Source of the DNA: CAVPDE01 sp964580575
Lineage (GTDB): Bacteria > Desulfobacterota > DSM-4660 > Desulfatiglandales > HGW-15
Direction of reading: 5' to 3'
NCBI GenBank assembly: GCA_964580575.1
Contig: CAZOLJ010000013.1
Coordinates: 1 to 64,000 of the forward strand
DNA: 64,000 bases
The position numbers were made by a program, and so were the translations under genes. Positions 1-7,964 of this stretch are shown here, in pieces (the first letter of the stretch is position 1; each line of letters starts with the position of its first letter). Below the pieces are notes generated by a model that saw only the letters and a list, made by a program, of their open reading frames with translations, searched no databases and was not told where the DNA came from.

Positions 1-26
1 ACTAGTATTCCCCAGCAAAAAAGCGG

Positions 27-57
27 TTGACCATCACCCTACCGTTTCCGGTATTGT
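27..57 (+). promoter_or_regulatory. weak candidate promoter upstream of the eutA-like gene
   Basis: TTGACC at 27-32 and TATTGT at 52-57 are separated by 19 nt, longer than the preferred 17. It is the only sigma70-like pair in the first 100 bases. The gene could equally be read from a promoter or operon to the left of the window. Confidence 0.2.
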
Positions 58-101
58 TGGAATTCTCTAGCGAAACCCAGGGGGCTTTTTGAGATCGGGC
101 A

Positions 102-1532
102 ATGGAAATAAACAAAATCCAACTCCTTTCTGTCGGCATCGATGTCGGCAGTGCAACGAGTCATCTAGTCTTTTCAAATCTCGTGCTGGTAAGGGACGAG
201 ATGTCTCCAACTCTTCGATTCAATATCGAGGAAAGAAAAGTGATCTATGAAGGCAAGATCATTCACACCCCTCTTCTCGAAGACAAGACCATTGACATCG
301 ATAAACTGACCGCCTTTTTCAAACAAGAATATGAGCATGCCGGGATTGACCCTTCCGACATTCACACAGGGGCCGTGATCATCACCGGAGAGTCGGCCAA
401 GAAACAAAACGCGCCCCAGATCGCAGAAGCTTTGTCCAAGGATGCAGGAAAGCTCGTGGCAGCCACAGCAGGCCCCAATTTCGAAAGCCTCCTCGCGGCC
501 ATGGGGTCAGGCGCAACGGCCCGATCAAGGGATCATCACAAAACCATTATGTCCTGCGATATCGGCGGCGGCACGTCCAACCTCGCCATTTCAAGAGACG
601 GTGAGGTTCTCTCCACCAGCTGCATCGCTGTGGGCGGCCGATTGATGGCCATGGATTCCGAGATAAGAATTCGCCAGCTTGCCGAACCCGCGGTTAAAGT
701 CATGCAGGCTATCGGCTTGAACTATGGGCTCGGGGATCGAATTCCCAAACCGGATATTGAAAAAATCGCGACTAAAATGGCGGAAGTGCTCATCGAGGTG
801 ATGAGGGGCCCTGCGAAGTCCCCTTTAGCCAAGGAACTCATGATGACCGGTGATCTGGATTTCTCGACGCCCATCGATGAATACATGTTTTCAGGAGGCG
901 TGGCCGAGATCATCTATGCCGGAAAGGGCCGTTACAATGATATCGGAAGCATTCTTGCAAAGAAGATCCGGTCCTTGGCTCCTGAACTCGGCTCTCCCAT
1001 TGTAGAGCCGATCAACAAGATCAGAGCCACGGTCATCGGCGCCGGGGCTTACTCCCTGTCCGTTTCAGGCTCATCGGGTTTCATGGACGACAAGCTCAAA
1101 CTTCCCATCAGGAACATCCCGGTGCTGAGGGTAGACGTGGAATACGCCAAACTGAGCTTGGAACACGTGGTTTCCAGGGTGAACGCGGCCTTCCAAAGGC
1201 ACGATCTGGTCGAAGGCCAAGAGATCGTCGCCCTGTACTTCAAGGACCCTGTTCGGGTCAATTACCCTGCACTGGAGTTGTTTGCGAAGTCCATGGAGAC
1301 GGCCCTCCCCAACGCCATTGCCAAGAAGATGCCTATTATCCTCATCTTTCAGAAAGATATCGCCTGCAGTGTGGGGAATGTCATTCGGCGGGAAACAGGC
1401 CTACACACCAATCTGCTCTCGCTCGACGAGTTGTCCTTGAACGATGGGGATTGGATCGATATCAGCGAACCCTTGGTCGGCCGGCAGGTGTTTCCTGTTA
1501 CCGTGAAGTCTCTCGTGTTCCCTTCAACTTAG
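102..1532 (+). CDS. eutA: EutA-like ethanolamine ammonia-lyase reactivating factor
   Basis: A 476-residue ASKHA-fold (Hsp70/actin-like) ATPase. EutA releases damaged cobalamin from the B12-dependent ethanolamine ammonia-lyase EutBC so that the lyase can be reloaded. Visible signatures are the phosphate-1 loop VGIDVGSATS (11-20), the ITGESAKKQNA segment (94-104), the phosphate-2 loop CDIGGGTSN (152-160), the adenosine loop FSGGVAE (263-269) and VIGAGAYSLSVSG (311-323). The C-terminus, ending VTVKSLVFPS, matches the usual EutA ending, and the length is as expected. The upstream RBS (GAGATCGGGCA) is weak. No eutB or eutC lies downstream: the next gene is convergent and overlaps by 4 nt, so any partner must be left of the window or elsewhere. 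It could act as a reactivase for another B12 enzyme. Confidence 0.88.
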   Translation: MEINKIQLLSVGIDVGSATSHLVFSNLVLVRDEMSPTLRFNIEERKVIYEGKIIHTPLLEDKTIDIDKLTAFFKQEYEHAGIDPSDIHTGAVIITGESAKKQNAPQIAEALSKDAGKLVAATAGPNFESLLAAMGSGATARSRDHHKTIMSCDIGGGTSNLAISRDGEVLSTSCIAVGGRLMAMDSEIRIRQLAEPAVKVMQAIGLNYGLGDRIPKPDIEKIATKMAEVLIEVMRGPAKSPLAKELMMTGDLDFSTPIDEYMFSGGVAEIIYAGKGRYNDIGSILAKKIRSLAPELGSPIVEPINKIRATVIGAGAYSLSVSGSSGFMDDKLKLPIRNIPVLRVDVEYAKLSLEHVVSRVNAAFQRHDLVEGQEIVALYFKDPVRVNYPALELFAKSMETALPNAIAKKMPIILIFQKDIACSVGNVIRRETGLHTNLLSLDELSLNDGDWIDISEPLVGRQVFPVTVKSLVFPST

Positions 1533-2005
1533 CGGTCAAACTCGACTGCTCTTTGCAGAGCAACAGCAGCCATCTTTCGCACGTGATCATCATCTGATAT
1601 GAGGTAGTCCGCGACTCCTTCTTTGAAAGAGGCCGTGCAAAGCTCCAAGCCGTCGAAGAGCTCTTTTTTCTCCTCCTTTTCTCGAAGGCACACGATTTTT
1701 GGAAACAGTCTTTCCTTCTTGAACCCCTCGACGAGGACAAAATCACAACCGGCGCAATACCTGAGCATCTCCTCGAGGCTTTTCTCCCCCTTGACAATGA
1801 CCTCCGCCTCTGCAGCAGAAGCGGCTGCAACCACCGAGGCAAAGGCCCGGTATCGGGAAGAGTCCGCATCTGCAAACTGGAGCTCACAAGAAACGTGCTT
1901 CACCACCCCGACACGCAACCCTTTGCTCGCGAGCTCCTTGCAGAGCTTTACCCCGAGCGTGGTTTTGCCGCTTTTGTGATAGCCGACAATGCCGACCGCT
2001 TTCAC
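1529..2005 (-). CDS. mobB: MobB, molybdopterin-guanine dinucleotide biosynthesis adaptor
   Basis: A 158-residue P-loop GTPase of the MobB family, which assists MobA in attaching a nucleotide to molybdopterin. The Walker A motif is GYHKSGKTTLG (8-18), followed by the family-typical GVVKHVSC strand (33-40) and the FVLVEGFKKE segment. The start is GTG at 2005. Its Shine-Dalgarno sequence GGAGG overlaps the terminal Gly-Gly codons of the upstream moaD-like gene, so the two are probably translationally coupled. No mobA is visible. The context (MoaD-like and MoeB-like genes just upstream, a molybdenum hydroxylase at 13 kb, a MOSC protein at 63 kb) supports a Moco role. The 3' end overlaps the convergent eutA-like gene by 4 nt. 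Confidence 0.88.
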   Translation of the reverse strand: MKAVGIVGYHKSGKTTLGVKLCKELASKGLRVGVVKHVSCELQFADADSSRYRAFASVVAAASAAEAEVIVKGEKSLEEMLRYCAGCDFVLVEGFKKERLFPKIVCLREKEEKKELFDGLELCTASFKEGVADYLISDDDHVRKMAAVALQRAVEFDR

Positions 2006-2011
2006 CAGTCC

Positions 2012-2284
2012 CTAGCCTCCGGAAAGCATCATGGTGAGGTGAATTTCATCTCCGTCCTTGACCGGCTTGGCGAGCTCGTTGGGATAGGCACTCTGGTGGT
2101 TCACGTAGATTTCAACGATATTGGCGAGCTTCCCGTTCTTGGCGAAAAGGGAGGATTCCATTGCGGGGTATTTTCTAACCAGACTCTTCAAGCATTCTCC
2201 CACGGTCTTCCCGTCCAATTCTTCGATTTCCTCACCGTTCGTGAATTGCCGGAGTGTAAGATGAAGATATACTTTGACAGCCAC
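2012..2284 (-). CDS. MoaD/ThiS-family ubiquitin-like sulfur carrier
   Basis: A 90-residue beta-grasp protein ending exactly in Gly-Gly, the tail that is adenylated and thiocarboxylated by MoeB/ThiF enzymes before sulfur is delivered to molybdopterin, thiazole or another acceptor. The KPVKDGDEIHL segment before SGG is the usual MoaD C-terminal hairpin. The start is GTG at 2284 with a strong AAGGAGGT upstream. The next gene, mobB, follows after 6 nt. A MoeB/ThiF-like activating enzyme is encoded about 340 nt upstream on the same strand, so a carrier/E1 pair is likely. Assignment to Moco rather than to a dedicated sulfur pathway rests on mobB. Confidence 0.85.
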   Translation of the reverse strand: MAVKVYLHLTLRQFTNGEEIEELDGKTVGECLKSLVRKYPAMESSLFAKNGKLANIVEIYVNHQSAYPNELAKPVKDGDEIHLTMMLSGG

Positions 2285-2364
2285 TTGTTTTACCTCCTTA
2301 TGCCATCCTCAAGAGGATGCGGCCTGACTCCTCGAAAACACCCGGATACATGGCGCGCTTTTTA

Positions 2365-2417
2365 GTGACGAGTAACAAGTAACGAGATAAAGACATGGAG
2401 TTGTTACTCGTTACTTG
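2365..2417. repeat. dyad built from shuffled GAGTAAC/CAAGTAACG words
   Basis: Between the moaD-like and moeB-like genes. The left part contains ACGAGTAACAAGTAACGAG and the right part TTGTTACTCGTTACTTG. Both 11-mers ACGAGTAACAA and CAAGTAACGAG have a reverse-complement partner, but in rearranged order, so more than one hairpin register is possible. Confidence 0.7.
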
Positions 2418-2502
2418 CCCCTTCCATGTGACGATGAGCGCAACGCCGCTGAAAGGCGTTTTGCAGCATCCTGCTGGACTACAGCTAACGCATTAAGTCT
2501 TT

Positions 2503-2592
2503 TTGCCCCCCCACCCTGCCCTCCCCCTCGAGGGGGGAGGTTTCCCCGCCTTTGGCGGCGCCGAAGGCGACCAGGGGTTAGGGAGGGGGTGA
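2503..2592. repeat. GC-rich intergenic dyads
   Basis: Contains the perfect palindrome CCCCCTCGAGGGGG and a second hairpin CGCCTT...AAGGCG, flanked by CCCACCCTGCCCTCCCC on the left and GGGTTAGGGAGGGGGTG on the right, which are partly complementary. Together with the repeat at 2365-2417 this fills the roughly 340-nt gap between the moaD-like and moeB-like genes. No gene is seen there. Confidence 0.6.
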
Positions 2593-2622
2593 TGTCAAAT
2601 GATTTATCGCGTTCGTATTAAA

Positions 2623-3354
2623 TCACAGGTGAGCACAGTGCTCACACTGCGGGTTGCGCTGTACCTTGAACTCGGTGAACTTCAGGTTCAGCCCATCGTA
2701 GGCCAGCAACCGGTTTTCAAGAAGATCGCCGATTCCCACCAGAACCTTGATCACCTCCGTTGCCTGGATGCAAGCGATGACCGCAGGCGTCACTCCGATC
2801 ACCGGGAATTTCGATTCAGGGACCGGCCCGCGGTAAAGGCATCTCAAGCAGGCTGTTTTGCCGGGGATCACGGTCATGGCCCGCCCTTCAAATCCGTTTA
2901 CCGCTCCGTGCACAAAAGGGACCCCCTGCCCGATCGCCGTTTTGTTCAGCACGTAGCGGGTGGGCAGATTGTCCATGGCATCGACGATCAGGTCATATCC
3001 CGCAGTGAGTTCCGAAGCATTCTCCTCCGATATCGTCACGCTCAACGTCTCAACGGTCACATTCGGATTGAGCTTGTTCAGCTTCTCCTGGGCCGACTCC
3101 ACCTTTCTTCTTCCCACATCAGCCGTCCAGTGGCAGACCTGCCGATTCAGGTTCGTGAGGTCCACCGTGTCGTGGTCCACGAGGCGAAGATGACCCACAC
3201 CCGCCGCACTCAGATAGATCGAAACAGGTGAACCCAGACCCCCTGCCCCAGCAATGAACACTTTCGCCCTTTTCAGTTTCTCCTGGCCCTTTTCCCCTAT
3301 TTGAGGGATCATGATCTGGCGGCCGTATCGATCGAGCTCTTCACCGGTTAACAT
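2623..3354 (-). CDS. MoeB/ThiF/HesA-family E1-like adenylyltransferase
   Basis: A 243-residue E1-like enzyme that adenylates the C-terminal glycine of a MoaD/ThiS carrier. Seen in sequence: the N-terminal helix ELDRYGRQIMIPQIG, the nucleotide loop GAGGLGS (36-42), the DLTNLNRQ motif (65-72), ALD-type DAMDN (125-129), and two zinc-binding CXXC pairs at C169/C172 and C237/C240. There is no C-terminal rhodanese domain, so it matches the short MoeB/ThiF form. RBS GGAGAGGCC precedes the ATG at 3354. Its likely partner is the MoaD-like protein at 2012-2284. Sequence alone does not separate MoeB from ThiF. Confidence 0.9.
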   Translation of the reverse strand: MLTGEELDRYGRQIMIPQIGEKGQEKLKRAKVFIAGAGGLGSPVSIYLSAAGVGHLRLVDHDTVDLTNLNRQVCHWTADVGRRKVESAQEKLNKLNPNVTVETLSVTISEENASELTAGYDLIVDAMDNLPTRYVLNKTAIGQGVPFVHGAVNGFEGRAMTVIPGKTACLRCLYRGPVPESKFPVIGVTPAVIACIQATEVIKVLVGIGDLLENRLLAYDGLNLKFTEFKVQRNPQCEHCAHL

Positions 3355-3540
3355 GGCCTCTCCTTGCTTTTGCAGGAGCGATGATTACTTTCCGTCATTG
3401 ACGCCGTTTTTCATTATCCGACACAACAAGCTCTTGCGACTTGAGCCACGATGCTCCACTAAATTATTGTGTTTTCAAATTAAGACAAGTTGCCTGCGTT
3501 TTCAAGCCTTAATGAGGAACTTAAGCAAAGGCCGTTCCAA

Positions 3541-4917
3541 ATGAAAAGAGAGAGGATGGTCATTGTCACTGGCTACGTGGAGGGTGAGACCTATGGCCTG
3601 CTCGGCCCCCAGCTGGCCGCAAGCATTATTCAAGAAAACACGATCTACGACTGCATCGTGATCACCCTCAGCAGGGAGTACGACAAGGACATCCTCAAAA
3701 AAGCCCTCCAGAATTACTTCTGCAACAGACGGCCGGTCATTGGTTTTTCTTACCTGGCAGGCCGAACCGATCTTTTCTCGCTTGCCCGCGATCTCAAAGA
3801 CGATGGCGCTTTCACCATCCTCGCAGGCCCCCAGGCAGACGTCGACTTCGTGGGGGAGAAGGGACGGCAGGATCATCCTCACTATTTCCAAGGGCTTTCG
3901 GACTGCTTTTCCATGGCCGTGCACGGACCGGCTGAGCAGATTCTTCCTTTCCTGGATCGCCCGATGGATCAAGAGACGTTCTCGGATCCGGCCCTCCTGA
4001 ACACCTCTTTGACCTGGAACGAGGAATATCTGACAAAGGTCCGATGGGACAGTCTTTACAGGCTAAGCAGCGGAGCGCTCACTCCTTTGTCTGTTACAAC
4101 CGGTCAGGTGCTCCAGCAGATCGGATGCCCTCACGCGAGTCAACCGCGAACGATTGAGATCGACTACCCTGTCGCCTTCAGAAAGAGCGAAAAGGACAAA
4201 GTGGAGCTTTCCCTGAAAGGGTGCGGCTTTTGCGACGTGGCGATCGACAAGGGGTTTTACGGAGCCTTGAGCCTCGATGCGGTCCTGGAACAGATTCAGA
4301 GACTCCCGGAAGGCGAGGATGGCCGCAAGGTTCCTTTTGAATTGATCAACGAAAATGCCGTTCCAGGCCTTCCAGCCCTTCTGGCCGGGGTTCGAGCAAA
4401 GGGGATCCGCCTCTCCCGGATCAACCTGACCCTGCGGGCGGATTGGTTTGTTTTGGAGGAAAAGGCTCTGAGAGAGGCGCTTGCTCTGGCCGGCGACTTG
4501 GATATCCAGATTCTTTTGGGTTCCATGGGCTTCGAATCTTTCGACGACCGCATTCTCTGCAATCTTCACAAAGGGCTCGATGCAGAGACCAACCTGCGAG
4601 CCGTGAAACTCATGCGGGACCTCAAGAGCGACTTCCCCCGCCACTGGGCTTATGCCAGGCAGGAAGGCGCGGTTCACGGTTTCATTCACCCCACACCGTG
4701 GGACACGCCTGAAACGGAATCGAACAACACCAGGATCATTTCTCTCTACGGATTGCTCAGCGACATTCTCCCGGACCGCAGCGTTCCGCTGATTATCCAT
4801 CATGCTTCGGCGCTGGGGGACTGGGCCAGGGAGATCGAGAAGAGAGAAAGAGTCCAGTTCAGGCGGGAGGGCTCGACCATTGGGTGGTGGCAGGTGGGAG
4901 AGAGGTTCATCATCTAA
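3541..4917 (+). CDS. B12-binding-like / degenerate radical-SAM-like protein
   Basis: A 458-residue protein of two parts. Residues 1-145 look like a cobalamin-binding Rossmann domain of the kind found before radical SAM domains (VIVTGYVEGETYGLLGPQ; VIGFSYLAGRTDLF; FTILAGPQAD). Residues 200-440 resemble a radical-SAM TIM barrel (IEIDYPVAF; CGFCDVAIDKGFYG; INLTLRADWFV; ILLGSMGFESF). The cluster position, however, reads Ser224-X3-Cys228-X2-Cys231: the first cysteine of CX3CX2C is serine (codon TCC). Cys196 is the nearest upstream cysteine. The ATG at 3541 is chosen because it starts the conserved region. Its RBS is poor, and ATG 3556 is an alternative. The ferredoxin gene 170 nt downstream may supply electrons. 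The substrate is unknown. Confidence 0.6.
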   Translation: MKRERMVIVTGYVEGETYGLLGPQLAASIIQENTIYDCIVITLSREYDKDILKKALQNYFCNRRPVIGFSYLAGRTDLFSLARDLKDDGAFTILAGPQADVDFVGEKGRQDHPHYFQGLSDCFSMAVHGPAEQILPFLDRPMDQETFSDPALLNTSLTWNEEYLTKVRWDSLYRLSSGALTPLSVTTGQVLQQIGCPHASQPRTIEIDYPVAFRKSEKDKVELSLKGCGFCDVAIDKGFYGALSLDAVLEQIQRLPEGEDGRKVPFELINENAVPGLPALLAGVRAKGIRLSRINLTLRADWFVLEEKALREALALAGDLDIQILLGSMGFESFDDRILCNLHKGLDAETNLRAVKLMRDLKSDFPRHWAYARQEGAVHGFIHPTPWDTPETESNNTRIISLYGLLSDILPDRSVPLIIHHASALGDWAREIEKRERVQFRREGSTIGWWQVGERFII

Positions 4918-5050
4918 TGGGGTATTGGAGTGATGGAGTAATGGAGTGGTGGAGTCGTGGAACAATGAATTCCTGTCTTAACCATTACTCCAATACTCCA
5001 ACACTCCAATACTCCGGGGTGCTTTAATACTCCAGGACTCCATTACTCTA
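4918..5050. repeat. dyad of TGGAGTA/TACTCCA words
   Basis: Directly after the preceding stop codon, the plus strand reads repeats of GGAGT(A/G)(A/T)TGGAG and then, after a short spacer, the complementary words ACTCCAATACTCCAACACTCC and ACTCCATTACTC. Each arm is a run of near-identical 7-10 nt words, so the arms can pair in many registers. There is no T-run typical of an intrinsic terminator. Confidence 0.75.
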
Positions 5051-5090
5051 AGGCTTTTGCACTTTTCAAACCCATGGAAGGAGTAGAATC

Positions 5091-5285
5091 ATGAAAGTCA
5101 AGATTGACTACGATCTGTGTATGGGAGACAGGAACTGCAACAAGGTTTGCCCGGAGGTCTTTCAGTACGATGAGGACAAACTCGTATCCCGGGTTCTCGT
5201 GGATGTGGTCCCGAAGCCTCTTGAGGCTCTGGTCGAGAAAGCCGCCAGAGAGTGCGCGCCCGGAGCGATTGTTATTCTAGAATGA
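5091..5285 (+). CDS. small single-cluster ferredoxin
   Basis: A 64-residue soluble electron carrier. The cluster motif is CMGDRNCNKVCP (10-21) plus a distal Cys in ECAPGAI. The residue that is usually the second cysteine (CxxC) is Asp13. In established examples this pattern gives a [3Fe-4S] cluster or an Asp-ligated [4Fe-4S] cluster. RBS AAGGAG lies 8 nt before the ATG. It stands alone between two repeat blocks, downstream of the B12-binding/radical-SAM-like gene, and could be its electron donor (inference). Confidence 0.9.
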   Translation: MKVKIDYDLCMGDRNCNKVCPEVFQYDEDKLVSRVLVDVVPKPLEALVEKAARECAPGAIVILE

Positions 5286-5344
5286 GCTTGGGGTCTCGGA
5301 GCTCAGGATCTCGACCCAATACCCTTTTGGAATGGAAGCCCAGA

Positions 5345-5440
5345 GGTGCACGGTTCAAGGTTCACGGTGCACGGTCAACACCCGATTGTTCTATGGCCTT
5401 TCCGTGTACCTTGCGCCTTGCACCCTGCACCGTGTACCTA
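5345..5440. repeat. dyad of GGTGCACGG/CCTTGCACC words
   Basis: GAGGTGCACGGTTCAAGGTTCACGG on the left faces CCGTGTACCTTGCGCCTTG and CACCCTGCACCGTGTACC on the right, with a short spacer. The repeat reaches exactly into the gspB stop codon (5438-5440), so it could serve as the 3' end of that transcript. A related word run recurs at 23325-23355. Confidence 0.7.
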
Positions 5441-6067
5441 TTCCGTCATCATCTTCATTTTCCACGTTCTCTGACCGGACTTGAACGAAACATGGTCTTT
5501 TCCGATGTCGGTCACTGAAATCCCCTCGATCATGCCGCCCGGCCGCACAATGACCCCGTTGATGACGGCAAAGCGGCTCTCCGGGGCATCAGACCAGACA
5601 ATGGCCTGGAGTTTGAATTCCGGATCCTGGAGCGAGGGACCTTCCTCTTGACCTGTGGCGGAATCAGGGGAGCCCTTCTTTTCCTTCTTGGGCGAAGATT
5701 TGGACGGCGAACGCTCTTCCTTCGCAGCAGCCGCGCTGGGAGAGGCCGATTCGCTGCGCTTTCGCCTGTCTCCCAAAGCCGGATCCTTAGCTTTTGCCAG
5801 TGGCTTTGAAGGCGACGGGTTTGACTTCACCGCCGCAGTGGACGACTCGGGGATCACGAAGGGTTTGTAACTGAAGACCACCCATAACACCACCGCCAGC
5901 GTCAGCAGAGGCAAGAGGACGATCAAAACCTTTTGAGTCGTCCAGCTTTTTTTGTACTGTTCCCGGATCGCTTTCCTGGCGTCGAGTTTCTTCGGAACCG
6001 GCGGGGTCTCACTCCGCTGCACCGACTCGTTTTCAACTCTTCGCAATGCCTTCAGGATTGCACTCAC
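5438..6067 (-). CDS. gspB: GspB-type secretion pathway assembly protein
   Basis: A 209-residue bitopic inner-membrane protein. The N-terminus (MSAILKALRRVE) is the usual GspB/ExeB opening. One membrane segment spans about 47-66 (KVLIVLLPLLTLAVVLWVV). A low-complexity Ser/Pro/Lys-rich periplasmic linker (about 75-145) precedes a GspB C-terminal domain (150-209; LQAIVWSDAPESRFAVING, then VRPGGMIEGISVTDIG). GspB partners GspA in inserting the type II secretin through peptidoglycan. The start is GTG at 6067, 44 nt after the gspA-like stop, so they form one operon. No other gsp genes are in the window. Confidence 0.85.
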   Translation of the reverse strand: MSAILKALRRVENESVQRSETPPVPKKLDARKAIREQYKKSWTTQKVLIVLLPLLTLAVVLWVVFSYKPFVIPESSTAAVKSNPSPSKPLAKAKDPALGDRRKRSESASPSAAAAKEERSPSKSSPKKEKKGSPDSATGQEEGPSLQDPEFKLQAIVWSDAPESRFAVINGVIVRPGGMIEGISVTDIGKDHVSFKSGQRTWKMKMMTE

Positions 6068-6111
6068 AGTTGCGCCCTCGCGTCACCACAACCCAATTGC
6101 AGGCCGACGAT

Positions 6112-7890
6112 CTAATCTAAGAGACGGGGAATGTTGAGCGCCGCTTTTTCATTGTAAAGAGCGATCTTGGTCAGGGCCCCCACCACCCCGTCAGCAGGGA
6201 TGCCGTGCCTTCGTTGCACTTGCTTGATCGCTTTTGCCGTCTTGTCGTCATAGGTCGGCGTGATGTCCAGCTCCTTGTAGCCCAGGTCGTGCATGAACAT
6301 CTTCAGCGTCAAGACGTCGTCTCCCGAATTCTGAGAAGACAGAGTCGTGGGCAGGTTGAGGAAATCCTTCCACGCCACGTAAGCAACGCGCGACCAGTAG
6401 GAGGTGAGCTGCTCTCTGTCCACCTGGATGCCTTCCTCCACCGCTCCACCCAGGAGGACCGCATCCTCCTCGTTGATTTTGGCGAGGGTCAGATATCGGG
6501 GTGTGCCTCCTCCCTGTAGATAGAACTCCAGAACAGCCGGCAGATTCCGCTTGAGAAGGGAATCAAAACCTCCCTCCACACGCTGGATCAGAAGCCCGTT
6601 TTGTCGAGCCGCCACTTTGAAAAAAGCCTGGTCATCCTCCATATCATTGAGCAGTGGACTGTTCTCAGGGCTCCCTGACCACAGATCAATGACCGCCTTC
6701 ATGGCGAGCGCCCGCGAGGAACGGCGGTTGACCTTTGCCAAGACCCCTCCAAGATCTGAAACGGCCAAGGGAGAGAACTGCTGCCGGGCCATCATCGGCT
6801 CTGCACTGCCCTCTCCGCTTTCCCGGCCAAGCCCAGAGCTTTCCTGTGTCATGGCGAACGCGCCCCCGCCGGGCTGGGTTCTCTTGATGGGCTCGACCTT
6901 CTGCGTCACCTTGGGTCTTTCGATCTCTCCCGACTCGATCAGGCTGTTGATCTTCAGATCCACAGAGCGATGAATGACGAGGAACAGAGAGGCCAGGTAG
7001 AGCACAGCCACGAAAACACCGAGGACCACCCCCATGGTCAGAGAGAGCCTCTTTCTCCTTTGCAAGGTCAGGCGCTTCACATCCCCCCGCGCCGCCAATT
7101 CCCTGATCGAGGCTCTCGCCATCGGGCCTGTGATCTTTTTCCGGTTCAGCCCGTAGGCGGTCAAAAGGGCTCGATCGCAGGAGATGTTGATCAGCCTGGG
7201 GATACCGCCCGAGTATCTGTAAATCGCCCGCAAGGCCCCTCGCGTAAAGAGGACTTCCGCTTTTTGAGAGGCCACCTGAATGCGCTGGTCAATGTACTCT
7301 TTGGTCTCCTTATGGCTGAGCGGGGTCAAGTAACAGCTCAGGGTGATTCGCTGGCCCAGTTGGCGGAGCTCGTGGGAGTCCAGCATCTCTCCCAGCTCAG
7401 GCTGGCCCACCAGAATGATCTGGATCAATCTGCTCGTCGTGGTCTCGAGATTGGAAAGAAGCCGAAGCTGTTCCAGAACATCCTTGTTCAGATTCTGGGC
7501 CTCATCGATGATCAGGACCACCTTGGTGCCTTCCATTCTTTTTTTCATCAGGAAGGCATTCAGTTCATCGATGAGTTCCTTGGCACTGCTCCCGCTGGAG
7601 GCAACTCCAAACTCATCGTTAATGGCTTTCAAGAGTTGAAGGGAATCGAGCTTCGGATTGAAAATGTAAGCGGCTTCGGTGTGCTCATCCAGATTCTCAA
7701 GCACGGCCCTGCAGAGCGTGGTTTTACCGGTTCCCACCTCGCCCGTGATTTCCACAAAGCCGTCCCCCTGAGAGATGGCGTAAATCAAGTGGGCCATGGC
7801 CTCTTCGTGACTGCGGCTGAGGTAGAGGTAAGCCGGGTTCGGCACCAGCTGAAAGGGTCTTTCCTTGAATCCGTAGAAACTATTGTACAT
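6112..7890 (-). CDS. gspA: ExeA/GspA-type AAA ATPase with peptidoglycan-binding domain
   Basis: A 592-residue membrane ATPase. The N-terminal MYNSFYGFKERPFQLVPNP is the ExeA signature. Walker A is GEVGTGKTTL (50-59) and Walker B VVLIIDEAQNL (124-134), with sensor/arginine-finger region SGGIPRLINISCD (227-239). One membrane helix lies at about 284-306. The periplasmic part holds a C39-peptidase-like pseudo-domain (about 385-510) and ends with a peptidoglycan_binding_1 domain (LGYKELDI...HGIPADGVVGALTK). In the ExeAB system this protein remodels peptidoglycan for secretin assembly. It is first in a two-gene operon with gspB. Confidence 0.9.
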   Translation of the reverse strand: MYNSFYGFKERPFQLVPNPAYLYLSRSHEEAMAHLIYAISQGDGFVEITGEVGTGKTTLCRAVLENLDEHTEAAYIFNPKLDSLQLLKAINDEFGVASSGSSAKELIDELNAFLMKKRMEGTKVVLIIDEAQNLNKDVLEQLRLLSNLETTTSRLIQIILVGQPELGEMLDSHELRQLGQRITLSCYLTPLSHKETKEYIDQRIQVASQKAEVLFTRGALRAIYRYSGGIPRLINISCDRALLTAYGLNRKKITGPMARASIRELAARGDVKRLTLQRRKRLSLTMGVVLGVFVAVLYLASLFLVIHRSVDLKINSLIESGEIERPKVTQKVEPIKRTQPGGGAFAMTQESSGLGRESGEGSAEPMMARQQFSPLAVSDLGGVLAKVNRRSSRALAMKAVIDLWSGSPENSPLLNDMEDDQAFFKVAARQNGLLIQRVEGGFDSLLKRNLPAVLEFYLQGGGTPRYLTLAKINEEDAVLLGGAVEEGIQVDREQLTSYWSRVAYVAWKDFLNLPTTLSSQNSGDDVLTLKMFMHDLGYKELDITPTYDDKTAKAIKQVQRRHGIPADGVVGALTKIALYNEKAALNIPRLLD

Positions 7891-7964
7891 GGATCAGTCT
7901 CTCTAAATCTATCGCGCTGACATGATGGTCCTAGAAAGAATCAAAAACTCAGGGCTTTTGTCCT

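Noticed and set aside
3355..3540. Cobalamin riboswitch before the B12-binding-like gene
   Set aside because: No B12-box-like sequence was found in the 186-nt gap.
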